Assembly (NCBI RefSeq): GCF_004296935.1
Contig: NZ_SCVH01000118.1
Location: 1 to 46,491 of the forward strand
Direction of reading: 5' to 3'
DNA: 46,491 nucleotides
DNA from: Reyranella sp.
GTDB taxonomy: Bacteria; Pseudomonadota; Alphaproteobacteria; Reyranellales; Reyranellaceae
In this document: piece by piece, positions 17,466-26,149 of the stretch
Position numbering within the stretch: position 1 is the first letter of the stretch
How the letters are laid out: every line of letters begins with the position of its first letter
The notes under the pieces: generated by a model
The model's input: only the letters and a program-made list of their open reading frames with translations
What the model was told of the DNA's origin: nothing
The model's database searches: none
Position numbers and translations under genes: made by a program

Positions 17466-18845
17466 ATGGAATGGGTCGGCGACCATCTCTCCATCCTCAT
17501 GTTCCTGGTGCTCACGTTCATCATGTTCGTGGGCTATCCGGTGGCCTTCGTCCTCGGCGGCGTGGCACTCGCCTTCGGCGTCCTCGGAATGATGTTCGAC
17601 GTCTTCCGGCCGGCCCAGTTCGGCAGCCTGATCCCGCGCATCTGGGGCCAGGCCGTGCAGAACCAGGTCCTGATCGCGGTGCCCATGTTCGTCTTCATGG
17701 GAACGATCCTGGAAAAATCCGGCGTCGCGGACGAACTCCTCAAGGCCCTGCAGGTGCTCACCCGGCGGATTCCCGGCGGACTCGCCATGTCGGTGACCCT
17801 GATGGGCACGATCATGGCGGCGACGACCGGAATCGTCGGCGCCTCGGTGATCATGCTGACCCTGATCGCGCTCCCGACCATGCTGGCGATGGGCTACTCC
17901 AAGGAACTGTCGGTCGGCACGATCGCGTCGGCGGGGACACTGGGAATCCTGATTCCGCCCAGTATCATGCTGGTCATCATGGGCGATCTCATGACGCTCT
18001 CGGTCGGCACGCTGTTCACCGCGGCGATCATTCCGGGCCTGGTACTGTCGGGCATCTACCTCGTTTATGTCGGCATCCTCGCCGCCGTGCGGCCGGATCT
18101 CGCGCCGCCGCTGGCGACCGACGTCGGGCCCCAGGGTTCCGCCGAGTTGATGCAAATGATTTTTCGCAGCTTCCTGCCGCCGGCCTTCCTGATCTTCGTC
18201 GTGCTGGGCTCGATCTTCGGCGGCTGGGCGACGCCGACCGAGGCAGGCGGCACCGGCTGTGCCGGCGCACTGGCGCTGGCGTGGTGGAACAAGCGCCTCA
18301 GCATGAAGATGCTGAGGGAGGTCATCGAGAGTTCGGCGCTCACCAACGCCCTGGTCTTCTTCATCATCTTCGGCGCAACGCTGTTCTCCTTCGTCTTCCG
18401 GGCGCTGGGGGGCGACGACCTGGTGGCCGAGATGCTGAAGGCCGCCGGCATCGACTCGGGCTGGGAAATCCTGGTCTTCGTGATGGTGCTGGTCTTCATC
18501 ATGGGCTTCTTCTTCGACTGGCTCGAAATCTGCCTGATCGTGCTGCCGATCTTCGCGCCCATCCTGAAGGCCATCGATTTCACGCCGCACATCACCGAGA
18601 ACAAGGACTTCATGGTCTGGTTCGTGATCCTGGTGTCGGTCAACTTGCAGTCGGCCTTCCTGACGCCACCCTTCGGCTTCGCGCTGTTCTACATGAAAGC
18701 GACCGTGCCGCCCTCGGTGACGATGATGCACATCTATCGTGGCATCGTCCCGTTCGTGGCATTGCAGATGCTGGCGCTCACCTTCTGCATCATCTGGCCG
18801 GAGATCATCCTGTACCTGCCGCGCGAGTTCGGATTCCTCGATTGA
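17466..18845 (+). CDS. dctM: TRAP transporter large permease subunit (first copy)
   Basis: This translocating subunit of 459 residues has about twelve membrane helices and two re-entrant hairpins. It belongs to the ion transporter superfamily. Family hallmarks are GYPVAFVLGG near the N terminus, the hairpin tip region GTIASAGTLGILIPPSIMLV, and EICLIVLPIFAPIL in the second half. AGGAGG six bases before ATG 17466 is an excellent ribosome site and overlaps the end of dctQ. The second Q-M pair follows after 43 bases. Copies one and two are clearly paralogous and nearly equal in length (459 and 460). Confidence 0.92.
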   Translation: MEWVGDHLSILMFLVLTFIMFVGYPVAFVLGGVALAFGVLGMMFDVFRPAQFGSLIPRIWGQAVQNQVLIAVPMFVFMGTILEKSGVADELLKALQVLTRRIPGGLAMSVTLMGTIMAATTGIVGASVIMLTLIALPTMLAMGYSKELSVGTIASAGTLGILIPPSIMLVIMGDLMTLSVGTLFTAAIIPGLVLSGIYLVYVGILAAVRPDLAPPLATDVGPQGSAELMQMIFRSFLPPAFLIFVVLGSIFGGWATPTEAGGTGCAGALALAWWNKRLSMKMLREVIESSALTNALVFFIIFGATLFSFVFRALGGDDLVAEMLKAAGIDSGWEILVFVMVLVFIMGFFFDWLEICLIVLPIFAPILKAIDFTPHITENKDFMVWFVILVSVNLQSAFLTPPFGFALFYMKATVPPSVTMMHIYRGIVPFVALQMLALTFCIIWPEIILYLPREFGFLD

Positions 18846-18888
18846 CCCGGTAACCAAGCGTCGGGGAAGCGCCGAAGGGATTTTGAGT

Positions 18889-19458
18889 ATGCAAGCGTTG
18901 CTGGGCGTCGCCGACACCATCGAACGGGTGTTGCGTACCATCGCCGACTGGTCGGGCTGGCTGATGGTCGTGCTGATGGTCGTCATCTGCTTCGACATCA
19001 TGAGCCGCAAGATGGGGTTCCAGATCCCGGGCATGGGATCGACCCGGTTGCAGGAACTCGAGTGGCATCTGCACACCATTCTGTTCTCGATGTGGCTCGG
19101 CCAGTGCTACATCCTGAATGCCCATCCGCGCGTCGATACCCTGACGGCCCATCGTTCGCTGCGCACGCGGGCGTGGGTCGAGATCGCGGGCTGCCTCGCC
19201 TTCGCATTGCCCTACGCCGGCATCGTCGCCTGGTACGGCCTGGGTTTCGTCGCCACTTCCTACATGACCGGCGAGAGTTCCGAGGCCGTGATCGGCCTGT
19301 CGCACCGCTGGATCATCAAGGCCTTCTTCGTGCTCGGCCTGTGGATGCTGGTCGCCGCCATCGTTGCCGTGATCTTGCGGCTGATCGTCTTTCTTTCCGG
19401 CGGGGTGGCGGGCCGCCCTGCCGACCTTAACATCGAACGCTTCGTCGATCCGACATGA
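18889..19458 (+). CDS. TRAP transporter small permease subunit (second copy)
   Basis: This is a second DctQ protein, 189 residues. It begins like the first copy (MQALLGVADTIERVL against MQAMLNVSDVIDRTL) and shares FQIPGMGSTRLQELEWHLH and HRWIIKAFFVLGL. Four hydrophobic helices are visible. ATG 18889 was chosen by alignment with copy one; the open frame continues upstream inside the first dctM. The C terminus is longer and unrelated to copy one. Second-copy dctM starts 19 bases downstream. The pair lacks its own binding-protein gene, so it may share DctP or pair with a distant receptor. Confidence 0.9.
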   Translation: MQALLGVADTIERVLRTIADWSGWLMVVLMVVICFDIMSRKMGFQIPGMGSTRLQELEWHLHTILFSMWLGQCYILNAHPRVDTLTAHRSLRTRAWVEIAGCLAFALPYAGIVAWYGLGFVATSYMTGESSEAVIGLSHRWIIKAFFVLGLWMLVAAIVAVILRLIVFLSGGVAGRPADLNIERFVDPT

Positions 19459-19477
19459 TGTTTCGCGGCGTGCCCTC

Positions 19478-20860
19478 ATGATCGCTTGGCTCAGCGAAAA
19501 CCTGGCGCTCGTCATGTTCGTGACGATGTTCGCCGTCATCTTCTGCGGCTATCCCGTGGCCTTCGTCCTGGGCGGCACCGGTCTCGCCTTCGGCCTGATC
19601 GCCTGGAGTTTGGGCGATTTCCCGCTGGTCAAGCTCACCAACATCCTGCTGCGCATGTGGGGCGGCGTCGCCGTCGATCCCGTGCTGGTGTCGCTGCCCA
19701 TGTTCATCTTCATGGGCGCGCTGCTCGAACGAAGCGGCGTCGCCAAGGACATGCTCGACGCCTCGCAGGTCATGCTGCGCCGCACGCCGGGTGGGCTCGC
19801 CGTCGCGGTCATGGTGATGGGCACCATCCTGGCCGCGCCGATCGGCGTGGTCGGCGCGTCGGTCATCATGTTGTCGCTGATCTCGCTGCCGCCCATGTTG
19901 GCGGCGGGCTACGACAAGCGCCTGGCGATCGGCACCATCGGTTCGGCGGGGACGCTGGGCATCCTGATACCGCCCTCGATCATGCTGGTCGTGATGGGCG
20001 AGATGCTCAACACCTCGCTGGGCGCACTGTTCGCGGCAGCGACCATTCCGGGCTTCCTGCTGTCGGGTCTCTATCTCGTCTACATCTGGGGCGTCGCCAT
20101 CGCCAAGCCCAGCTGGGCGCCCAAGATGCCGAAGGAATCGGGGCCGCAGACCTGGGGGGAGGTCTGGAAGGTCGTGGCCTTCGGCATGCTGCCCATGACC
20201 GTCCTGATGGTGGTCGTGCTGGGCTCGATCTTCGCCGGCTTCGCCACGGCCACCGAGAGCGCGGGCGTCGGCTGCGCCGGCGCCATCCTGATCGCCTGGA
20301 TGAACGGCCGCTTCAGCCTGCAGATGATCAGGGAATCCATCCGCGACTCGTGCCGCGCCAACGGCCTGGTCTTCATGGTGGTGCTGGGTGCCACCGGCTT
20401 CTCCCTGATCTTCCGCGAACTGGGCGGCGACGAGCTGATGCTGAGCACGCTCTTGCATCTCGGCGTCGACACGCCGTGGGAGATGCTGATCTTCGTCATG
20501 ATCCTGATCTTCCTGCTCGGCTTCCCGTTCGAGTGGATCGAGATCTGCCTGATCGTGCTGCCGATTTTTGCCCCGATCCTGGCCAAGATGGATTTCTCCA
20601 GCCACATCGGCAACAACGCCTGGTTCATGCCGTGGTTCGCCACCCTGGTGGCGGTGAACCTGCAGACCTCCTTCATGTCGCCGCCCTTCGGGGCCACGCT
20701 TTTCTACATGAAGGGCACTGTGCCGCCCGGCGTGTCGATGTCGGACGTCTACCGCGGCATGTATCCGTTCCTCATCCTGCAGGTCATCGGCCTGTTCCTC
20801 TGCCTCTATTACCCGAGCCTGTCGCTGTGGCTGCCGGAAGTCACCGGCATGCTCGACTGA
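19478..20860 (+). CDS. TRAP transporter large permease subunit (second copy)
   Basis: This is a second DctM protein, 460 residues and about twelve helices. It shares with copy one GYPVAFVLGG, GVVGASVIML, GSAGTLGILIPPSIMLV, EICLIVLPIFAPIL and the C-terminal pattern SPPFGATLFYMKGTVPP. By eye roughly half of residues are identical, so the duplication is old rather than recent. The hairpin-tip residues are intact, which argues that both copies are functional. It ends the operon; a MAPEG gene is convergent 37 bases away. Confidence 0.92.
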   Translation: MIAWLSENLALVMFVTMFAVIFCGYPVAFVLGGTGLAFGLIAWSLGDFPLVKLTNILLRMWGGVAVDPVLVSLPMFIFMGALLERSGVAKDMLDASQVMLRRTPGGLAVAVMVMGTILAAPIGVVGASVIMLSLISLPPMLAAGYDKRLAIGTIGSAGTLGILIPPSIMLVVMGEMLNTSLGALFAAATIPGFLLSGLYLVYIWGVAIAKPSWAPKMPKESGPQTWGEVWKVVAFGMLPMTVLMVVVLGSIFAGFATATESAGVGCAGAILIAWMNGRFSLQMIRESIRDSCRANGLVFMVVLGATGFSLIFRELGGDELMLSTLLHLGVDTPWEMLIFVMILIFLLGFPFEWIEICLIVLPIFAPILAKMDFSSHIGNNAWFMPWFATLVAVNLQTSFMSPPFGATLFYMKGTVPPGVSMSDVYRGMYPFLILQVIGLFLCLYYPSLSLWLPEVTGMLD

Positions 20861-20897
20861 TCCGGGCAGGGGCGCTGGTAGGACATCAGGATGGGCC

Positions 20898-21296
20898 TCA
20901 GGCTGGCCAGACCACTGCCGCCATGACCATGACCAGTCCCGCGGATGCGATGTTCCAGCTGAACGTCCGCAGCCACCGGACGCCGGTTGCATAGAGGGGC
21001 AGGAAGAGCACCCGCCCACCGAGATAGATCACTGCACCGGCCTCGCTCAGCCACCATCCCGTTCGATGGAAGATCTCGAGCATCAGCACGGCAGCGGCAA
21101 AGATCGCAAAGGTTTCGAGGAAGTTGCGTTGTGCCCGGTCGAGACGTCCGGCAACGCCGGCGGGTCGAAGATCCTCGTCGCGCGCGCCGACGGTATAGGT
21201 GTTCCCGACCTGCGCCTTGAAGGCGAACGACGCGACGGCGAGGTGCACAAGCCCCAGTACCATCGCCCCGAACAATGCCCAGGATTCAATAGACAT
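20898..21296 (-). CDS. MAPEG-family membrane protein
   Basis: This integral membrane protein of 132 residues has four helices. MAPEG family features are the first helix with a short loop, the conserved RAQRNFLETFAIFAAA segment at about residues 56-71 (the glutathione-binding helix in eicosanoid and glutathione metabolism enzymes), and GGRVLFLPLYATGVRWLR near the third helix. The activity of bacterial members is largely unknown; glutathione transferase or peroxidase activity is possible. ATG 21296 is preceded by GGAGGT four bases upstream and was preferred to a GTG at 21302. Confidence 0.85.
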   Translation of the reverse strand: MSIESWALFGAMVLGLVHLAVASFAFKAQVGNTYTVGARDEDLRPAGVAGRLDRAQRNFLETFAIFAAAVLMLEIFHRTGWWLSEAGAVIYLGGRVLFLPLYATGVRWLRTFSWNIASAGLVMVMAAVVWPA

Positions 21297-21448
21297 GACC
21301 ACCTCCAGCCTGACCGGCTGCCAGTATACGACCGCCGCCTTGTCTGTCCCGGCGGGCGACGCTGATTTCGGACCTGCTCGACTGACCGGTGACAGGCGCG
21401 CCCCGGGCGGCCTAGAGTTTGGACCTCCATTTGTCGGGGGACCATTCC

Positions 21449-23011
21449 ATGCGTCGTTTTGTGTTAATTGCAGCCGCTGCCATCGCCGCTGCGCTGTCGT
21501 CCGCTGCCTCGGCGCAGACGCTTAAAGTCGTCATGCATTCCGACGTGAAGGTGCTCGATCCGATCTGGAGCGGCGCCTACATCACGCGCAACCACGGCTA
21601 CATGCTCTACGACACGCTGTTCGCCATGGACGAGAAGTTCCAGGTGAAGCCGCAGATGGTCGACAGTTTCACGACCAGCGACGATGGATTGACCTGGACC
21701 TTCAAGCTGCGCGACGGCCTGGAATGGCATGACGGCCAGCCGGTGACGGCGGAGGATTGCGTCGCCTCGCTGAAACGCTGGTCGGCGCGCGACGCGATGG
21801 GCCAGAAGCTCGCGCAGTCGATCCTGGAATACAAGGTCGTCGATCCCAGGACCTTCCAGATCGTGCTCAAGGAAAAGTTCGGCCAGCTTATCAACGCGAT
21901 CGGCAAACCGTCGGTCGTCGTGCCCTTCATGATGCCCAAGCGCATCGCCGAGACCGATCCGTTCAAGCAGATCGACGACTATGTCGGCTCCGGCCCCTTC
22001 GTGTTCAAGAAGGATGAATGGAAGCCGGGCGAGAAGCTGGTCTACACCAAGTTCGCCAAGTACAAGCCGCGCGCCGAGCCGATGTCGGGCCTGGCGGGCG
22101 GCAAGGTCGTGGGCCTCGACAGGGTCGAATGGGTGTGGATTCCCGACGCCGAGACGCAGGTGAACGCGCTGCTGAACGGCGAGATCGACATGCTGGAGTC
22201 GGTGAGCTCTGATCACCTGCCGCTGCTCGAGAAGAACAAGAACATCCGCATCATCAAGAACACGACCTCCAACCAGTACGTGTTCCGCATGAACTGGCTG
22301 CTGCCGCCCTTCAACAACGTCAAGGTCCGCCAGGCCGCGGCCATGGCCCTGAACCAGATCGATTTCCTGCAGGCCAACATCGGCGACAGCCGCTTCTACC
22401 GGACCTGCAAGGCGATGTTCACCTGCGACACGCCGCTCGCCACCGACGCCGGCATGGAAGGGCTGGTCGAGGGCAATTCGGCCAAGGCCAAGGAGATGCT
22501 GGCGGCATCGGGCTACGACGGCACGCCCGTCACGCTGCTCTATCCGACCGACCTCGGCGTCATCAAGCAGCTCGGTCCCGTCGCCAAGGCGGCCCTCGAG
22601 AAGGCCGGCTTCAAGGTCGATCTGCAGCCGCTCGACTGGCAGAGCATGATCGTGCGGCTGCAGAAGAAGGTGCCGGTGTCGGAAGGCGGCTGGAACGCCT
22701 TTTCCACGAGCTGGTCGCAGGTCGACATCCTCGACCCGCTGATGACGCCCTTCCTGGCCGCGAACTGCGACAAGGCCCGCGCCGGCTGGCCGTGCGACGA
22801 GGCCATGGAGAAGCTGCGCGACAAGTACGTCAAGGCCGCGACCGACGCCGAGAAGAAGGCGGTCGCCGAGGAGGCGCAGCGCTATGCGCTCCAGATCGTC
22901 ACCCATGTGCCCCTGGGCGAATGGTTCGGTGTCGGTGCGGTGCGTGCCAACGTCGGCACCCGCCCGGTGCCACCTCCGATCACGACCTTCTGGGGCGTGA
23001 CGAAGAAGTAG
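21449..23011 (+). CDS. ABC transporter substrate-binding protein, family 5 (SBP_bac_5), copy A
   Basis: This periplasmic receptor of 520 residues is of the peptide/nickel/oligosaccharide cluster-C type. A signal peptide (RRFVLIAAAAIAAALSSAASAQ) precedes a two-lobe protein. Typical family segments are LKVLDPIW-like VKVLDPIWSGAY, TWTFKLRDGLEWHDGQPVTA, and GSGPFVFKKDEWKPGE. GGGGGAC precedes ATG 21449. No permease or ATPase genes lie nearby, so it is an orphan receptor here. It is clearly paralogous to the minus-strand copy at 27354-28928, sharing for example ITRNHGY and VPFMMPKR. The ligand is unknown. Confidence 0.9.
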   Translation: MRRFVLIAAAAIAAALSSAASAQTLKVVMHSDVKVLDPIWSGAYITRNHGYMLYDTLFAMDEKFQVKPQMVDSFTTSDDGLTWTFKLRDGLEWHDGQPVTAEDCVASLKRWSARDAMGQKLAQSILEYKVVDPRTFQIVLKEKFGQLINAIGKPSVVVPFMMPKRIAETDPFKQIDDYVGSGPFVFKKDEWKPGEKLVYTKFAKYKPRAEPMSGLAGGKVVGLDRVEWVWIPDAETQVNALLNGEIDMLESVSSDHLPLLEKNKNIRIIKNTTSNQYVFRMNWLLPPFNNVKVRQAAAMALNQIDFLQANIGDSRFYRTCKAMFTCDTPLATDAGMEGLVEGNSAKAKEMLAASGYDGTPVTLLYPTDLGVIKQLGPVAKAALEKAGFKVDLQPLDWQSMIVRLQKKVPVSEGGWNAFSTSWSQVDILDPLMTPFLAANCDKARAGWPCDEAMEKLRDKYVKAATDAEKKAVAEEAQRYALQIVTHVPLGEWFGVGAVRANVGTRPVPPPITTFWGVTKK

Positions 23012-23037
23012 GGCGCCGCCATACTTGCCACTCGTAC

Positions 23038-23063
23038 TCCTCTCCCCCTGAAGGGGGAGAGGA
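23038..23063. repeat. Dispersed GC-rich palindrome (copy 1)
   Basis: A 12-bp perfect stem (TCCTCTCCCCCT and its complement) is closed by only two unpaired bases between the two binding-protein genes. The same core, CCTCTCCCCC, recurs as a palindrome at 35850-35875. This indicates a dispersed intergenic repeat that may act as a terminator or mRNA stabiliser. Confidence 0.75.
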
Positions 23064-23088
23064 CAAGAGGGAATGGGAGGCAAGTTTG

Positions 23089-24114
23089 TTGAATCATCGT
23101 CTGACACGCCGCGTGGCGCTGGGCGGCGCCATGGCCGCAACGCTGGCGCCTGCCGCCCGCGCGCAGGAGCTCACCAAGGCCTCGATCGCGCTCCTGCGGC
23201 TGTCCTCGTCCGGGCCGGTCTTCATCGCCCAGGAGAAGGGCTGGTTCAGGGAAGCGGGGGTCGACCTCACGCTCAAGGATTTCACCGCCGCGGCCCAGGT
23301 GCCGCTCGCCATCGTCTCCGGCGACGCCGATTTCGGGACTACGGCCTTCACCGCCGGTTTCTACAATCTGGCGGCCAAGGGCGGGCTGAAGGTGATCGCG
23401 GCGCAAAGCGCGGAGCGGCCGGGATTTCAGCTCAACGTCATCGCCGTGACGAAGCAGGCGTGGGACGCCGGCGTGCGCTCGATCAAGGACCTCGCCGGCA
23501 AGCGCGTCGCCATGACCACGGCGGGGTCCTCGATGCACTATTCGATTGAGATCCTGGCGCGCAAATATGGCGTCGACGCCAAGACCATCATCATGGTGCC
23601 GCTGCAGTCATTGCCCAACATGGCGGCGGCCTTCAAGGGCGGCCAGGTCGATGCCGCCAGCTTTCCCATCACCACATACCGCCAGGTCGAGTCGGAGGCG
23701 GGCGGCCATATCATCGCCTATGTCGGCGACGAGGAGCCGTGGCAACTCGGCGCCGTCTTCACCTCGCCCAAGACCATCGCCGAGCGCCGGCCGCTGGTGG
23801 AGAAATTCCTGGTGGGCTACCGGCGCGGCGCCGCGGCCTACAACCAGGCCTTCGGCAAGCGCGAGAACGGCAAACTGGTACCGGGCCCGAACTACGACGA
23901 GATGATCGCGCTGCTGTCGGTGGCGCTGAAGCAGCCGCCGGAGCGGGTGGCGCAGGGCCTGCCCTTCATCGATCCCGAGGGCCGGCTCGACGTCGGCGAC
24001 ATTTACAAGCAGGTCGCCTTCTGGCAGGCCTCGGGCCAGGTCGCCAAGGACGCCGACGCCAAGTCGTTCGTCGACCTGAGCTTCGTGGCCGGCCACTTCA
24101 ACGTGCCCAAATAG
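23089..24114 (+). CDS. ABC transporter substrate-binding protein, NMT1/SsuA-like
   Basis: This receptor of 341 residues belongs to the nitrate/sulfonate/taurine/thiamine-precursor group. The export signal has a twin-arginine character (RLTRRVALGGAMAATLAPAARAQ). Family features are PVFIAQEKGWFREAGVDLTL at residues about 43-62, IVSGDADFGTTAFTAGF and IKDLAGKRVAMTTAGSS. The start is read as TTG 23089 because GGGAGG lies eight bases upstream and the whole signal peptide is then kept; TTG 23086 is an alternative, and later ATGs would lose it. No permease or ATPase follows; the next gene is an antiporter 53 bases on. Ligand unknown. Confidence 0.85.
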   Translation: MNHRLTRRVALGGAMAATLAPAARAQELTKASIALLRLSSSGPVFIAQEKGWFREAGVDLTLKDFTAAAQVPLAIVSGDADFGTTAFTAGFYNLAAKGGLKVIAAQSAERPGFQLNVIAVTKQAWDAGVRSIKDLAGKRVAMTTAGSSMHYSIEILARKYGVDAKTIIMVPLQSLPNMAAAFKGGQVDAASFPITTYRQVESEAGGHIIAYVGDEEPWQLGAVFTSPKTIAERRPLVEKFLVGYRRGAAAYNQAFGKRENGKLVPGPNYDEMIALLSVALKQPPERVAQGLPFIDPEGRLDVGDIYKQVAFWQASGQVAKDADAKSFVDLSFVAGHFNVPK

Positions 24115-24167
24115 CGTCACGTCTCCCTCAGCACGGACTCCCGACACGGATGGCAGAGGCACGCCGA

Positions 24168-25592
24168 ATGAAGCGACAGACCTTGTTGACGATCCTCGCT
24201 CTTGCCGCCGCGATGTTCGCCCTGCCGGCGCTGGCCGCCGGTCCTGACGCGCCGGCGATCGACGGACGTGGCCTCAGTTTGCTGTGGATCGTGCCGTTCG
24301 CCGGCATCCTGCTGTCGATCGCAGTCATGCCGCTCGCGCTGCCCCGGTTCTGGCATCACCATTTCGGCAAGGTGTCGGCGGCGTGGGCCCTGATGGTCAT
24401 CGTGCCCTTTGCGGTGATTTACGGCGTGCCGACCGCCGCCTACGAGATCATCCATCTGCTGCTGCTCGACTACATTCCCTTCATCGTGCTGCTGCTGGCG
24501 CTGTTCACTGTGACCGGTGGCATCCACATCAAGGGTAACATGCACGGCTCGCCGTCGATGAACACGGCCCTGCTCGCCGTCGGCACGGTGCTGGCCGGCT
24601 GGATGGGCACCACCGGGGCCTCGATGCTGCTGATCCGGCCCGTCATCCGGGCCAACGACGACCGGAAGCACAAGATCCACGTCTTCGTCTTCTTCATCTT
24701 CCTGGTGTCGAACATCGGCGGCGCGCTGACACCGCTCGGTGATCCGCCGCTGTTTCTCGGCTTCCTGAAGGGTGTCAGCTTCTTCTGGACCACCACGAAC
24801 CTGTTCGGCGAAATGCTGCTCTGCGCCATCGTGCTGCTCGGCCTCTTCTATGCGATCGACAGCTACTGGTACCGCAAGGAAGGTCACCTCAAGCGCGATC
24901 CGACGCCGGAATCGCCGGTGCGGGTCGAGGGTGGCGTCAACATCATCCTGCTGGCGGCGATCGTCGGCGTGGTGCTGGCGAGCGGCACCTGGAACCCGGG
25001 CGTTCACTTCACCGTTTTCCACGTCACGCTCGAACTGCAGCACGTGGCGCGCGACCTCTGCCTGGTGGCGATCTGTGCGCTCTCGCTCAAGCTCACCTCG
25101 AGCAGGTTGCGGTCCGAGAATTCCTTCAGCTGGGGCCCGATGGCCGAGGTCGCCAAGCTGTTCGCCGGCATCTTCATCACCATCGCGCCGGCGATCGCCA
25201 TCCTGAAGGTCGGCAAGGACGGCGCCATGGCGCCGTTGGTCGCGCTGGTCACCAATCCGGACGGCCAGCCCAACGACATCTGGTATTTCTGGCTCACCGG
25301 CATCCTGTCTAGCTTCCTCGACAATGCACCGACCTATCTGGTGTTCTTCAATCTCGCGGGCGGCGATGCCAATGTCCTGATGGGCGCGCTCGCCAGCACC
25401 CTGGCGGCGATCTCCTGCGGCGCGGTGTTCATGGGCGCCAACACCTACATCGGCAACGCCCCAAACTTCATGGTCAAGGCCGTGGTCGAGGAGTCCGGCA
25501 TCCGCATGCCGAGCTTCTTCGGTTACATGGCGTGGTCATGCGCGATCCTGGTTCCCCTTTTCGTGCTGGTGACCGTGGTGTTCTTCCAATGA
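24168..25592 (+). CDS. NhaD-like sodium:proton antiporter (ion transporter superfamily)
   Basis: This integral membrane protein of 474 residues has about twelve helices and a cleavable-looking N-terminal signal (LLTILALAAAMFALPALAA). Signature regions are GTVLAGWMGTTGASMLLIRP, SNIGGALTPLGDPPLFLGFL and SSFLDNAPTYLVFFNL, with a matching NAPNFMVKAVVEE late in the chain; these resemble NhaD-type Na+/H+ antiporters. Its likely job is sodium export, which would help restore the sodium gradient used by the TRAP importer (inference). An in-frame ATG at 24150 is an alternative start. The TGA overlaps the ATG of the next gene. Confidence 0.85.
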   Translation: MKRQTLLTILALAAAMFALPALAAGPDAPAIDGRGLSLLWIVPFAGILLSIAVMPLALPRFWHHHFGKVSAAWALMVIVPFAVIYGVPTAAYEIIHLLLLDYIPFIVLLLALFTVTGGIHIKGNMHGSPSMNTALLAVGTVLAGWMGTTGASMLLIRPVIRANDDRKHKIHVFVFFIFLVSNIGGALTPLGDPPLFLGFLKGVSFFWTTTNLFGEMLLCAIVLLGLFYAIDSYWYRKEGHLKRDPTPESPVRVEGGVNIILLAAIVGVVLASGTWNPGVHFTVFHVTLELQHVARDLCLVAICALSLKLTSSRLRSENSFSWGPMAEVAKLFAGIFITIAPAIAILKVGKDGAMAPLVALVTNPDGQPNDIWYFWLTGILSSFLDNAPTYLVFFNLAGGDANVLMGALASTLAAISCGAVFMGANTYIGNAPNFMVKAVVEESGIRMPSFFGYMAWSCAILVPLFVLVTVVFFQ

Positions 25593-26119
25593 AGACGCGC
25601 GACGTCAGGGAGGAGGATTTGGCGATCGTCGCCGGATGCCTGCGTCGCGCCCGGCTTATGATCGCTAGTCTTTTCGGGGGAGCGCTGCTCGCCATCACCG
25701 GTGCGGCTTGGCTGTGGAATGCCGGCCTTCTCGGAGCGGGCCAAGGGGGGCGGCTTTTCGGCGCTGTCCTGGTCGGATCGCTGCTGGTCATAGCGGTCAA
25801 GCTCGGCCTTCTCCTGCAACGCCGCTCCGCCATCGAGGAGTCTGCCGTCTTTCGGCTTCTGCGAGATCAGCCCGGCCGAGTGCTGTGGACTTTCCCGACG
25901 GCGTTGCGCACGAACGTTCTGGGCATCGACATTGAAGCCGAGCAATTGATCATCCTCTGTACCGACGACGCCAGGATCGAGCGGGTCCGAGGTGTACGGA
26001 AGAGTGATGTTCAGAAGGTCGCGGCTGCGGTGCGGCGTCTGACTCCAGGGGCATATTACGGCCTAACGGATGCCAACCGCCGCCGCTTTCAGAAGACCAC
26101 GGGGTTTGTCGTCAAATAG
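25589..26119 (+). CDS. Hypothetical two-helix membrane protein
   Basis: I do not recognise this protein of 176 residues. It has a charged N terminus, membrane helices at about residues 24-45 (MIASLFGGALLAITGAAWLW) and 56-76 (FGAVLVGSLLVIAVKLGLLL), then a soluble basic domain of about 100 residues. The ATG shares an ATGA with the end of the antiporter gene, so translational coupling is likely. G+C looks lower than its neighbours in the second half. An accessory role for the antiporter is possible but unproven. Confidence 0.7.
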   Translation: MKTRDVREEDLAIVAGCLRRARLMIASLFGGALLAITGAAWLWNAGLLGAGQGGRLFGAVLVGSLLVIAVKLGLLLQRRSAIEESAVFRLLRDQPGRVLWTFPTALRTNVLGIDIEAEQLIILCTDDARIERVRGVRKSDVQKVAAAVRRLTPGAYYGLTDANRRRFQKTTGFVVK

Positions 26120-26149
26120 TCGGAAGTAGCGGGAGAGCCGGGTTCGAAC

